DNA of 64,000 bases from UBA2779 sp965232165. Lineage in GTDB: Bacteria; Spirochaetota; Spirochaetia; DSM-2461. Shown in pieces: positions 49,117 through 57,870 of this stretch (position 1 is the first letter of the stretch; every line of letters starts with the position of its first letter). The stretch lies in NCBI GenBank assembly GCA_965232165.1, contig CBDDOY010000002.1, positions 310,001-374,000 on the forward strand. The letters are read 5' to 3'. Position numbers and translations under genes: made by a program. Under the pieces are notes generated by a model. The model saw only the letters and a list, made by a program, of their open reading frames with translations. It searched no databases and was not told where the DNA came from.

Positions 49117-51894
49117 AACCGTGGCAGCGCCGAAAGCGTTCCCATGCGCCCCAAATCCAAACCCAATACGCCGCCAGAGGCAGGACACGCCCCGCCGCTG
49201 TTTTCCCATGCGCCCCAAATCCAAGCCCATACGCCGCCAGAGGCAGGACACGCCCCGCCGCTGGTTTTCCCATACGCCCTGAATCCAAACCCAATACGCC
49301 GCCAGAGGCAGGACACGCCCCGCCGCTGTTTTCCCATACGCTCCAAATCCAAGCCCATACGCCGTCAGGATGAGTTCCCGCCGCTGGTTTCCCATACGCC
49401 CTGAAACCAAGCCCAATACGCCGCCAGAGGCAGGACACGCCCCGCAATCAGCGCCCAGTCCCAACGCCTTACCGTCAGGGGAATGAGTGTGGCATCATGC
49501 CGACAGAAGATAGCCTTTCGGGGAATTTCAGTGAACTTCAGGTGGTCATTTCCTCTGAACCGTGGCAGTTCCGAAAGCGTTCCCATGCGCCCCAAATCCA
49601 AGTCTCATACGCCGCCAGAGGCAGGACACGCCCCGCAATCAGCGCCCAGTCCCAACGCCTCGCCGTCAGGATGAGTTCCCGCCGCTGGTTCCCCAGGCAC
49701 CCTAAATCCAAACCCAATACGCCGCCAGAGGCAGGACACGTCCCGCCGCTGTTTCCTCATGCGCCCCAAATCCAAACCCAATACGCCGCCAGAGGCAGGA
49801 CACGCCCCGCCGCTGTTTTCCCATGCGCCCCAAATCCAAGCCCATACGCCGCCAGAGGCAGGACCCGCCCCGCAATCAGCGCCCAGTCCCAACGCCTTAC
49901 CGTCAGGGGAAGGGGTGTGGCATCAGGCCGACAGAAGATAGCCTTTCGGGGAATTTCAGTGAACTTCAGGTGGTCATTTCCTCTGAACCGTGGCAGTTCC
50001 GAAAGCGTTCCCATGCGCCCCAAATCCAAGTCTCATACGCCGCCAGAGGCAGGACACGCCCCGCCGCTGGTTTTCCCATGCGCCCCAAATCCAAGCCCAT
50101 ACGCCGCCAGAGGCAGGACACGCCCCGCAATCAGCGCCCAGTCCCAACGCCTCGCCGTCAGGATGAGTTCCCGCCGCTGGTTCCCCATGCGCCCCAAATC
50201 CAAACCCATACGCCGCCAGGGGCAGGACACGCCCCGCAATCAGCGCCCAGTCCCAACGCCTCGCCGTCAGGGGAATGAGTGTGGCATCATGCCGACAGAA
50301 GATAGCCTTTCGGGGAATTTCAGTGAACTTCAGGTGGGCATTTCCTCTGAACCGTGGCAGTGCCGAAAGCGTTCCCATGCGCCCCAAATCCAAACCCAAT
50401 ACGCCGCCAGAGGCAGGACCCGCCCCGCAATCAGCGCCCAGTCCCAACGCCTTACCGTCAGGGGAAGGGGTGTGGCATCAGGCCGACAGAAGATAGCCTT
50501 TCGGGGAATTTCAGTGAACTTCAGGTGGTCATTTCCTCTGAACCGTGGCAGTTCCGAAAGCGTTCCCATGCGCCCCAAATCCAAGTCTCATACGCCGCCA
50601 GAGGCAGGACACGCCCCGCCGCTGGTTTTCCCATGCGCCCCAAATCCAAGCCCATACGCCGCCAGAGGCAGGACACGCCCCGCAATCAGCGCCCAGTCCC
50701 AACGCCTCGCCGTCAGGATGAGTTCCCGCCGCTGGTTCCCCATGCGCCCCAAATCCAAGCCCATACGCCGCCAGAGGCAGGACCCGCCCCGCAATCAGCG
50801 CCCAGTCCCAACGCCTCGCCGTCAGGGGAATGAGTGTGGCATCATGCCGACAGAAAATAGAGCCTTTCGGGGAATTTCAGTGAACTTCAGGTGGGCATTT
50901 CCTCTGAACCGTGGCAGCGCCGAAAGCGTTCCCATACGCCCTGAATCCAAACCCAATACGCCGCCAGAGGCAGGACACGCCCCGCCGCTGTTTTCCCATA
51001 CGCTCCAAATCCAAGCCCATACGCCGTCAGGATGAGTTCCCGCCGCTGGTTTCCCATACGCCCTGAAACCAAGCCCAATACGCCGCCAGAGGCAGGACAC
51101 GCCCCGCAATCAGCGCCCAGTCCCAACGCCTTACCGTCAGGGGAATGAGTGTGGCATCATGCCGACAGAAGATAGCCTTTCGGGGAATTTCAGTGAACTT
51201 CAGGTGGTCATTTCCTCTGAACCGTGGCAGCGCCGAAAGCGTTCCCATGCGCCCCAAATCCAAGTCTCATACGCCGCCAGAGGCAGGACACGCCCCGCCG
51301 CTGGTTTTCCCATGCGCCCCAAATCCAAGCCCATACGCCGCCAGAGGCAGGACACGCCCCGCAATCAGCGCCCAGTCCCAACGCCTCGCCGTCAGGATGA
51401 GTTCCCGCCGCTGTTTTCCCATGCGCCCCAAATCCAAGCCCATACGCCGCCAGAGGCAGGACCCGCCCCGCAATCAGCGCCCAGTCCCAACGCCTTACCG
51501 TCAGGGGAAGGGGTGTGGCATCAGGCCGACAGAAGATAGCCTTTCGGGGAATTTCAGTGAACTTCAGGTGGTCATTTCCTCTGAACCGTGGCAGTTCCGA
51601 AAGCGTTCCCATGCGCCCCAAATCCAAGTCTCATACGCCGCCAGAGGCAGGACACGCCCCGCCGCTGGTTTTCCCATGCGCCCCAAATCCAAGCCCATAC
51701 GCCGCCAGAGGCAGGACACGCCCCGCAATCAGCGCCCAGTCCCAACGCCTCGCCGTCAGGATGAGTTCCCGCCGCTGGTTCCCCATGCGCCCCAAATCCA
51801 AGCCCATACGCCGCCAGAGGCAGGACACGCCCCGCCGCTGGTTTCCCAATACGCCGCCAGGATGAGTTCCCCCGCCGCTGGTTCCCCAGGCACC
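49117..51894. repeat. Complex GC-rich repeat array derived from the 3' end of ecfT
   Basis: About 2.8 kb of nested repeats. The smallest unit is about 64 bases (CCCATGCGCCCCAAATCCAA, GCCCATACGCCGCCAGAGGC, then AGGACACGCCCCGCCGCTGG). Longer units add CGCAATCAGCGCCCAGTCCC with AACGCC (12 copies in the array plus the native one in ecfT) and a segment with GACAGAAGATAGCCTTTCGG and GAACTTCAGGTGGTCATTTC (7 copies). Read on the minus strand, the copies encode DATPLPLTVRRWDWALIAG and VLPLAAY, the C-terminus of EcfT. Because 64 is not a multiple of 3, long open frames appear in several frames on both strands; I treat these as artefacts of GC-rich repeats without stops. It lies between IS481 and the ecfT stop. 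Confidence 0.9.
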
Positions 51895-52656
51895 CTAAAT
51901 CCAAACCCAATACGCCGCCAGGGGCAGGACACACCCCGCAATCAGCGCCCAGTCCCAACGCCTTACCGTCAGGGGAAGGGGTGTGGCATCAGGCCTATAG
52001 CACCGTGAAATCATGGCATCGGCGGTGATTTCCGCCCTCCGAATAGTCGCCTCGCTCAATGGAAGCCCCAGGCAGAGGGCCCGGCTGAAGATCGACCTTC
52101 GGGATTCGATGCCCCGGCTGACCGCCGCATCGCTGACGGATGCGGCTTCATCCAAAAGGCATGGAATAAATCCAATACAGAGGGCGGCGGCCATGGCCAG
52201 CGGGCCGGACCAGCTATTCGGAAGAAAGAACATTATTCGCCTTATGGCGGCGGCCATATCGCCGGGATCCGTTGTGGACGCCAGGAGCTGACCGGCCGTC
52301 AGCATCAGGAGCAGCCGCAGCGCCTTCAGTAAGCCATGAGCCAGCCCCTGCGTGCCGAAGGGGCTAATCCAGCCGAAGAATATCAAAGGCGGCTGCGCTT
52401 CTGCCAGGCCGCTTCCGACACCCATGGCCAGGGCCACGGCGAGCCAGAACAGGAAAGGCCGCCGAAATCGCCGGATACGGCTTCTTGCCATGGCGTGGAA
52501 GACAACGAGTTGAATGCCGATGATGACGAGTAAGGCGGGGGCCCCTGTAAGGGCCGCAATACTCCAAAGAGCCAGCTCCAGGAGTTTGAACCTGGGGTCA
52601 TGGCGATGCCACAGACTGCGTCCCGTGAAGTAGTGAAAAAAGTGAACCTCTCTCAA
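51895..52656 (-). CDS. ECF transporter transmembrane subunit T (BioN-like)
   Basis: Membrane coupling subunit of an energy-coupling-factor vitamin transporter, linking the ATPases to the substrate-binding protein. 253 residues with several hydrophobic helices (LLELALWSIAALTGAPALLV, PFLFWLAVALAMGVGSGL, LLKALRLLLMLTAGQLL). The two coupling-helix motifs with a central arginine are recognisable (AAVSRGIESRRS and AMISRCYRPDA). It starts with a TTG that overlaps the ATPase TGA, with GGAGG upstream. The final helix (WDWALIAGCVLPLAAYWVWI) and the stop codon lie within one unit of the adjoining repeat array; in most other copies the stop codon is a sense codon. Third gene of the bioY-ecfA-ecfT operon. 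Confidence 0.88.
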   Translation of the reverse strand: MREVHFFHYFTGRSLWHRHDPRFKLLELALWSIAALTGAPALLVIIGIQLVVFHAMARSRIRRFRRPFLFWLAVALAMGVGSGLAEAQPPLIFFGWISPFGTQGLAHGLLKALRLLLMLTAGQLLASTTDPGDMAAAIRRIMFFLPNSWSGPLAMAAALCIGFIPCLLDEAASVSDAAVSRGIESRRSIFSRALCLGLPLSEATIRRAEITADAMISRCYRPDATPLPLTVRRWDWALIAGCVLPLAAYWVWI

Positions 52657-53402
52657 GACCGCCTCCAGGTCATGCCGGAGAGATCGCCATGAGGGCGGCG
52701 CACCCCCATGGCGCCCAGAGCATCCAGCAGATTACAGGGATGGCCGTCGGCATGAATACCGCCCTCCTTCATCAGAATAAGCCGCCCGGCATGAGCGAGC
52801 AGCTTCTCAAGATCGTGAGTGATCACAAGGATGGCCGATCCTGCGGCGTTCAGGCCGAGGAGCACTTCGATCAGAGCCGCACTGCCTGGCCAGTCCAGGC
52901 CGGTGAAGGGCTCGTCCAATACCAGGAGTTCGGGGCGCATGGCCATCACCCCGGCCACCGCAAGCCGCCGTTTCTCGCCTCCCGAAAGCGTATGAGGGCG
53001 TCTGTTCTCGAAACCGGTTAGACCGGCGGCTTCCAGAGCTTCCCCGACTCGCCGGTTGATTTCCGTTCTCTCCAACTTCAGATTCTCCGGGCCGAAAGCC
53101 GCATCTCGGCCCACAGTCTGGCCTACAATCTGGGCATCCGCCTCCTGGAAGACGAGACCAATACGCCGTCTGGCATCGGCTAGGTCATTCACAATATCAA
53201 TACCATCCAGTTTCACCTCACCGGAACTCGGGCGCAGCAGGCCGTTCAGATGGCGCATGAGAAGAGTTTTTCCGCTGCCGTTAGGCCCGGCCAGGACAAT
53301 GAATTCGCCCCTTCCAATAGTCAGAGATACATCATTCAATCCCAGAAAGCCGTTTGGAAACTCGTGAAACAGATGGCAGACTTGGAGAAGGGGAGTATTC
53401 AC
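52653..53402 (-). CDS. ECF transporter ATP-binding subunit (BioM-like)
   Basis: ABC-type ATPase, 249 residues, powering vitamin uptake. Walker A is AGPNGSGKTLLMRHL near residue 40, the Q-loop is VFQEADAQI, the ABC signature is TLSGGEKRRLAVAG and Walker B is ELLVLDEPFTGLD, followed by the H-loop VITHDLEKL. It starts with a GTG 8 bases after the bioY stop and overlaps the ecfT start by 4 bases. Only one ATPase gene is present, as in bioMNY operons, where a homodimer serves. With BioY next to it the substrate is probably biotin. Confidence 0.9.
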   Translation of the reverse strand: MNTPLLQVCHLFHEFPNGFLGLNDVSLTIGRGEFIVLAGPNGSGKTLLMRHLNGLLRPSSGEVKLDGIDIVNDLADARRRIGLVFQEADAQIVGQTVGRDAAFGPENLKLERTEINRRVGEALEAAGLTGFENRRPHTLSGGEKRRLAVAGVMAMRPELLVLDEPFTGLDWPGSAALIEVLLGLNAAGSAILVITHDLEKLLAHAGRLILMKEGGIHADGHPCNLLDALGAMGVRRPHGDLSGMTWRRS

Positions 53403-53412
53403 ACTTGCCGGT

Positions 53413-53961
53413 TCATACCCTTATCCTGCCCTGAAGATATCTCGTAACAGCCACGGCGGCGATAGCCTTGATGCCGTCTCCGATGAGAAAGGGCGCCGTA
53501 TACCTGGCCCAAGTCGAGACCCATGACCAGTCTTCCGCCATGCCCGTCAATCGCCAGTGCAGCCATGGAAGCCCAGGCAGATAAATGGCCAGGCTGGCGA
53601 TAACCGCCGCAATTATCAGCGGGACGAGCCCCTCTCCGAGACGGGAAATAACGCCTGCCAGGAAAGCCGCAAGAGCGTAACCAATCAGGAACCCCCCCGT
53701 GGGTCCGGCTAGAACCTGCGGCCCGCCTGAACCGCCGGCAAACACCGGAAGTCCGGCCGTGCCCAGCAGAAGATAAAGGCCGACCGAAGCCAAACCCAGC
53801 CATGGGCCCAGAATCATTCCGGTGAGAACCACGAACAGTGTCGCCATGGTGAACGGCACCACAGGGTTCCAGGGCGCAGGAAAACTGAAAATAGCGCCGA
53901 CGACGATGAGGGCGGTGAATATGGCCGTAAAAACGATGGACCGGACAGCCTGATCGCGCAT
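53413..53961 (-). CDS. bioY: Biotin transporter substrate-binding subunit BioY
   Basis: S-component that captures biotin, with six predicted helices and 182 residues, the family norm. BioY marks are WNPVVPFTMATLFVVLTG near residue 32, a GLYLLLGTAGLPVFAGGSGG stretch and LAGPTGGFLIGYALAAFLAG near residue 85, the conserved biotin-contacting loop region. I start at the ATG at 53961 (MRDQAVRSIV) with GGAGA upstream; the frame is open to 54042 but that part overlaps a miniature-element remnant. First gene of the operon. I do not see a BirA operator. Confidence 0.92.
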   Translation of the reverse strand: MRDQAVRSIVFTAIFTALIVVGAIFSFPAPWNPVVPFTMATLFVVLTGMILGPWLGLASVGLYLLLGTAGLPVFAGGSGGPQVLAGPTGGFLIGYALAAFLAGVISRLGEGLVPLIIAAVIASLAIYLPGLPWLHWRLTGMAEDWSWVSTWARYTAPFLIGDGIKAIAAVAVTRYLQGRIRV

Positions 53962-54357
53962 TATGCATTCTCCTTCGGCAAATGGTATACGAGATTTTCT
54001 CACGGGACAATCCTCAATCCAGCTTGGCTTACGTCGATACAAAAACTGTTCCTGGCTGCCGCAATGGGTTTTTTAGAGGTACCCAAAAATCAGTATTTGG
54101 GCGCACCCCTTCGGGTCGGGCTTTCCGCTCCAATGCCTTAATCCGGCTGCCTGCCTCCGGCTCATTGCCAATCGCCGGGGCAGCCGGCGGCATTTCCGCT
54201 GCAATCCCTTGCGCCTCCATGAGTTAAACTGCTGTGTACAGAAGCGCCGCCCTCAATCGAAATGGGATAACGCCGGAACATCTTCGAAACGGATTTCTTC
54301 AGGCTCTGCCCCGTTCCGTCCTTGAACAATAAAACCCATCATTGATAATATAATCCC
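53962..54357. repeat. Intergenic region with a miniature-element end and a full dispersed GC-rich repeat
   Basis: At 54030-54083 lies a decayed half of the 160-bp element (CGTCGATACAAAAACTG, ending in GGTTTTTTAGAGGTACCC). At 54103-54240 lies the best copy of the dispersed repeat (CACCCCTTCGGGTCGGGC, CCGGCTCATTGCCAATCGCC, GCAGCCGGCGGCATTTCCGC, ATCCCTTGCG, CTGCTGTGTACAG). No gene is supported. It contains the divergent promoters of bioY and the lipoprotein gene. Confidence 0.7.
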
Positions 54358-55425
54358 ATGGAAAAAAGAACCCTCCAGCCTGCATGGTTTCTGATAGCCG
54401 CCCTGCTCTGTTCCGGGTGCATGTCCACCGAGCCTGAATGGTATGCCGAAACAGCACAGGAGCCCGGCTTCTATGCCGGTTCCGGTACGGGAGACACACA
54501 GGACGATGCCCGGGCCCATGCTCTGCGCTCTCTTGCCGAACAGTTGAAGATAAGGGTGACTTCCAGCCTGAGCCTTTCGGAAAAAGGGAATGAGGCGGAA
54601 TCATCCCTCTTATTTGAGCAGAAGATTGATACGGCGACCGATCTTGTCCTCACCGGCGCAGAGAAGATCAAAGAAGAGAAACGGGGAAACCGCTGGTACG
54701 TTCTCTACCGCTATGACAACCGTCCCCTGCGAGTCCGCGTCGCAGACGCGCTTTCGCCGGGAAAATCGCCCCCCGTTCCGTCCGAAAGATCGGATGGGTT
54801 CGATGATTTACTCCCCTTTGCCCATTTCCTGAAAGACAACGGCCATCCTTCCGACTTCCTTCTTAGCCATAAGAACGGCCTCTGGCTCGTTTCGGTGGGA
54901 AACCTCTCCTTTCCCGTGTCGAATCAGGAACTGGCCGCCGATTTTCTGAGCGCCGGAAGAAATGATAATCTTATATTGAAGCCGGGGATGCTCAACAGTT
55001 CCCCCGTCTACGGACAGCCCGCCGATTCCCTGCGGGAGGGACAGAACTACTCCATAGAAATAAACCCGGAGACAGCCGGATACATCACCCTCTTCTACGT
55101 GGACAACAACGGCGCCGTGCAATGCCTGATGGCGAATGAACCGGCAACAGAAGGGAACACCGTAACTTTCCCCGATCCGGGTGAGTACCCCCATGGTTTG
55201 ATAGCGGAAACGGCGGCCGGAGTCACCCACTCGACGGATATGATCCTGGCCCTCTACACCGATATTCCCTCGGAGCGGTTTTCCTGGTACACTCAAGTAT
55301 CGGAACAATCCGCAGCAGGAGACGGCCTCTACACCTATGGCCGCCTTCTGAATGATGTGCGGGATATGGAAATCATGAATTGGAGCGCCCGGATTATCCG
55401 TGTGGAAAGAGGCCGTCCAAAATAA
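54358..55425 (+). CDS. LPP20/DUF4384-type lipoprotein
   Basis: 355 residues. A lipoprotein signal peptide ends in LLCSGC with the lipidated cysteine at residue 21. Residues 27-125 resemble the LPP20/FlgO-like fold (EWYAETAQEPGFYAGSGTGD, DARAHALRSLAEQLKIRV). Residues about 185-325 resemble DUF4384 (SYSIEINPETAGYITLFYVD-type segments, LMANEPATEGNTVTFPD, ALYTDIP). DUF4384 domains are often found with caspase-like proteins in bacteria, and such a protein is encoded 360 bases downstream. The role is unknown; probably envelope-bound. Its last codons are repeated in the following spacer, the mark of a local duplication. Confidence 0.78.
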   Translation: MEKRTLQPAWFLIAALLCSGCMSTEPEWYAETAQEPGFYAGSGTGDTQDDARAHALRSLAEQLKIRVTSSLSLSEKGNEAESSLLFEQKIDTATDLVLTGAEKIKEEKRGNRWYVLYRYDNRPLRVRVADALSPGKSPPVPSERSDGFDDLLPFAHFLKDNGHPSDFLLSHKNGLWLVSVGNLSFPVSNQELAADFLSAGRNDNLILKPGMLNSSPVYGQPADSLREGQNYSIEINPETAGYITLFYVDNNGAVQCLMANEPATEGNTVTFPDPGEYPHGLIAETAAGVTHSTDMILALYTDIPSERFSWYTQVSEQSAAGDGLYTYGRLLNDVRDMEIMNWSARIIRVERGRPK

Positions 55426-55460
55426 TCGGCGTTTACAGGCGCCCTGGGGAGGCATAGACT

Positions 55461-55643
55461 GTGCTCAGGACAGTTGCGGCAGTATTACTTATTTTATCGC
55501 TCGGCAGTTGTCAAACTTTGGAAGTTTCTCAGGCAGAACCGGAAACTTCCCAGGCAGAGCCGGAAGATTCCCAGACAGAGCCGGAAACTTCCTGGACAGT
55601 AACGGGTTCCTTCACGGTTGAAATAGTGATTCCCCTGCGGTAG
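55461..55643 (+). CDS. Short lipoprotein, truncated duplicate of the next gene's N-terminus
   Basis: 60 codons starting with GTG behind GGGGAGG. It encodes a signal peptide with a lipobox (LLILSLGSC) and a repetitive SQAEPETSQAEPEDSQTEPE tail. The first part is nearly the same as the start of the caspase-like protein (TVAAILLILSLSSCQTSE). It may be made as a tiny lipoprotein or be a relic of a duplicated gene start. Function unknown. Confidence 0.5.
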   Translation: MLRTVAAVLLILSLGSCQTLEVSQAEPETSQAEPEDSQTEPETSWTVTGSFTVEIVIPLR

Positions 55644-55689
55644 TCAAACTGCGGGAATTCCCCGGAACGAATTCAGCCACGGTTGAAAA

Positions 55690-55788
55690 CGAAGTGAGGG
55701 AGATGAAAAACATGAATTGGAACGCCCGAATCATCCGTGTGGAAAGCGGGCACAAAATAGCAGGCATTCTGCTAAGGAGGAATAGACT
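55690..55788 (+). repeat. Duplicated gene-junction segment
   Basis: AACATGAATTGGAACGCCCG, then AATCATCCGTGTGGAAAG, then AAGGAGGAATAGACT repeat the end of the LPP20/DUF4384 gene and the leader of the short lipoprotein (ATCATGAATTGGAGCGCCCG at 55372-55391, GTGTGGAAAG, GGGGAGGCATAGACT). It shows that the block from the 3' end of the first gene to the lipoprotein signal of the next was duplicated in tandem. Confidence 0.75.
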
Positions 55789-57870
55789 ATGATCAGGATT
55801 AAATCAGGGACAGTTGCGGCAATACTGCTTATTTTATCGCTCAGCAGTTGTCAAACCTCGGAAGATTTCCGGGCGAAAACGGAAACTTCCCGGACAGAAA
55901 CGGAGTCAGCCACGGTTCAAACCGAGAATTCCCTGACGGAAACGGATGCCTACGGCGAAACAGCGCTTTTCAAGGCGGCCCGAGCGGGCAGTATTGACCT
56001 TGTCGCCAATCTCCTGCGCAAAGGAGCCGACCCTGAGGCCAGGAACGTCTACGGCGAGATGCCTCTGCATGTCGCGGCCGCAAGCGGGCATACCGCCGCC
56101 GCGGCCCTGCTTACGGCAAAAATGGCCTGGGCGGAGCGGACGGACAGTTTTGGCCTGAACCCTGTCGAAAAGGCCGGGGAAAATGGGTTTACTGACTTCG
56201 AACGGGATTACATATCCCTGTCGGCAGGGGCAATACGGCACCGTGAAGAGGGGAACAGGAACGGCGAAGGCCTCGATTCGGCGCTGCGGTTCCTCACCTA
56301 CGCCGTCATTCCGGCATTGGATCGGAAATCCGAAGAATCCTGGACGGATTTCATCGCGCGGGACACGGCCAAACGCCTGGAGCAGTGGCTCTCCCTCTCG
56401 GATACCGTTTTTCCCGAAGAGATACCCGAGCCCCAAACCCCGCCGCCGGTGGAACTGAGCCAGGAAAAGTGGGAAACCAATGACGAGTTTGAACAGCGGG
56501 TGGCCGAGGCCCAGCAGGTGAGGCAGGCGGAAATAACGAAGCTGTTGAACCTCTATCGGAGGCGGGCGGAGGCCCGGAATTCGGAGATTGCTGCCCTGAA
56601 ACAAATCCAATCGGCCCGCATGGCCCGCCTGCCTGAGTACCGGAGCGCATTTGCCCGGCTCGCCATGGAGAATTTATTCACGGAAGTGGTCTTTGAAGAT
56701 GTGTCCCTGGACAAGGTTTCCGGCGACCTCTACTTGAGCGGCTTGACATCCGGGAAAGATGATCTGGGCAGCTTCGTGGTAAAAGATTCCGAAAAAAACA
56801 TCCGGCAGGCGGCCTTCGTCCGTCCGGAGGATATAAGTGTGGAAGTGCGGCCCTTTGCCGATGAGAGCGGAGGCTTCGGCCTTGCCGGTATAAGCCTTTC
56901 CTATGGCGGAAAATCCTATACCGCCCTTCCCACCAGGAAGACCGCCGGGGAGCAGACCCTGCTGACGGCCTCCATAGACATGGAGGCGAATTTCGCCGTT
57001 CCCCAGGAGCAGGCCCTGAGCTTCATAGACCGGAACGCCGTGGGCGAGATCACCTATAAAGACGGCAGCAAGGCCCTGACGGGATTTGATGACGACCTGG
57101 GCCCCCGCATTGTCCGGCTCCCCGGTGCGGCGGCGGATATGCGCAAGTGGGCCTTCGTGATTGGCGCGCAGGAATACCTGAACACCGACGACATCATCTA
57201 TGCCCGGCGGAGCGCAGAACTCTTCGCCCTCACCGTCACAAAGGTTCTCGGGGTTCCCGAATCTCATCTGGTGACACTCTACGATTCGGAAGCCACCGGC
57301 GGCAACATCAAGGGCAAGCTCAGGAAACTCCTGGACGAGGGGATAGCCGAGGGAGACACCCTCTACTTCTACTACAACGGACATGGGGTGCCGAACCCTG
57401 CACGGGGGGCCGTGCCCTTCATGCTTCCGACAGATATGGACCAGGACTACATCGGCGACGAGCCGTTTTTCGAGCTGCGGAACCTCTACCGCATGTTTCA
57501 GGAATCCAGGGCCGGGAAGGTGCTGGTCTTCATGGATAGCTGCTTCACCGGCAGAACCGACGGCCGTTCGGTGTTCGCGGGGAAGGCGGCCACCAGGCTC
57601 AGCCCCAGCCGGGTGGAGGTTCCTCAACAGGGAAAACTGGCCATTATTTCGGCGGGCACGGAAACCCAGTTTTCCAGCGCCTGGCCGCAGAAAGGGCACA
57701 GGCTGTTCAGCTACCGTCTTATCGAAGCCCTGGCCGACGGCGAGAGCACGATAGACGGACTCTACAGGAAGGTTGCGGAACGGGTAAGGAAAACATCGCG
57801 GGACATAGGCGGAACACTGTCCTTTCAAGACCCCACCCTGCAGGGCAACGGCGGGATTGAGCTGAGATGA
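55789..57870 (+). CDS. Ankyrin-repeat caspase-like (peptidase C14) lipoprotein
   Basis: 693 residues. A lipoprotein signal ends in LSLSSC (Cys21). A Ser/Thr/Glu-rich spacer is followed by two ankyrin repeats near residues 45-115 (GETALFKAARAGSIDLVANL, GEMPLHVAAASGHTAAAALL). A charged helical middle part comes next. The C-terminal caspase-fold domain (about residues 450-690) has YFYYNGHG with the catalytic His532 and VFMDSCFTG with the catalytic Cys585, so the dyad is complete. Caspase-like proteases of this type cut after basic or acidic residues; the target is unknown. Its stop overlaps the start of the FGE gene (ATGA). It probably acts on the periplasmic or outer face of a membrane, which is unusual for caspases. 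Confidence 0.88.
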   Translation: MIRIKSGTVAAILLILSLSSCQTSEDFRAKTETSRTETESATVQTENSLTETDAYGETALFKAARAGSIDLVANLLRKGADPEARNVYGEMPLHVAAASGHTAAAALLTAKMAWAERTDSFGLNPVEKAGENGFTDFERDYISLSAGAIRHREEGNRNGEGLDSALRFLTYAVIPALDRKSEESWTDFIARDTAKRLEQWLSLSDTVFPEEIPEPQTPPPVELSQEKWETNDEFEQRVAEAQQVRQAEITKLLNLYRRRAEARNSEIAALKQIQSARMARLPEYRSAFARLAMENLFTEVVFEDVSLDKVSGDLYLSGLTSGKDDLGSFVVKDSEKNIRQAAFVRPEDISVEVRPFADESGGFGLAGISLSYGGKSYTALPTRKTAGEQTLLTASIDMEANFAVPQEQALSFIDRNAVGEITYKDGSKALTGFDDDLGPRIVRLPGAAADMRKWAFVIGAQEYLNTDDIIYARRSAELFALTVTKVLGVPESHLVTLYDSEATGGNIKGKLRKLLDEGIAEGDTLYFYYNGHGVPNPARGAVPFMLPTDMDQDYIGDEPFFELRNLYRMFQESRAGKVLVFMDSCFTGRTDGRSVFAGKAATRLSPSRVEVPQQGKLAIISAGTETQFSSAWPQKGHRLFSYRLIEALADGESTIDGLYRKVAERVRKTSRDIGGTLSFQDPTLQGNGGIELR

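Noticed and set aside
49497..51035. A 512-codon plus-strand frame and several 80-290-codon frames on both strands of the repeat array
   Set aside because: They are translations of a GC-rich repeat with a 64-bp period that lacks stops in several frames; there is no ribosome-binding site, domain or consistent frame. The only real coding part is the end of ecfT.
49117..51894. The array as a CRISPR locus
   Set aside because: Units touch or nest without unique spacers, have variable length, and match the end of a neighbouring gene. There are no cas genes.
53399..54010. A 203-codon frame overlapping bioY in another frame
   Set aside because: The other frame encodes BioY with its conserved segments and a ribosome-binding site, so this frame is a shadow.
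53962..54042. Extension of bioY to the ATG at 54042
   Set aside because: The extra residues have no BioY counterpart and overlap a decayed miniature element; GGAGA precedes the ATG at 53961.
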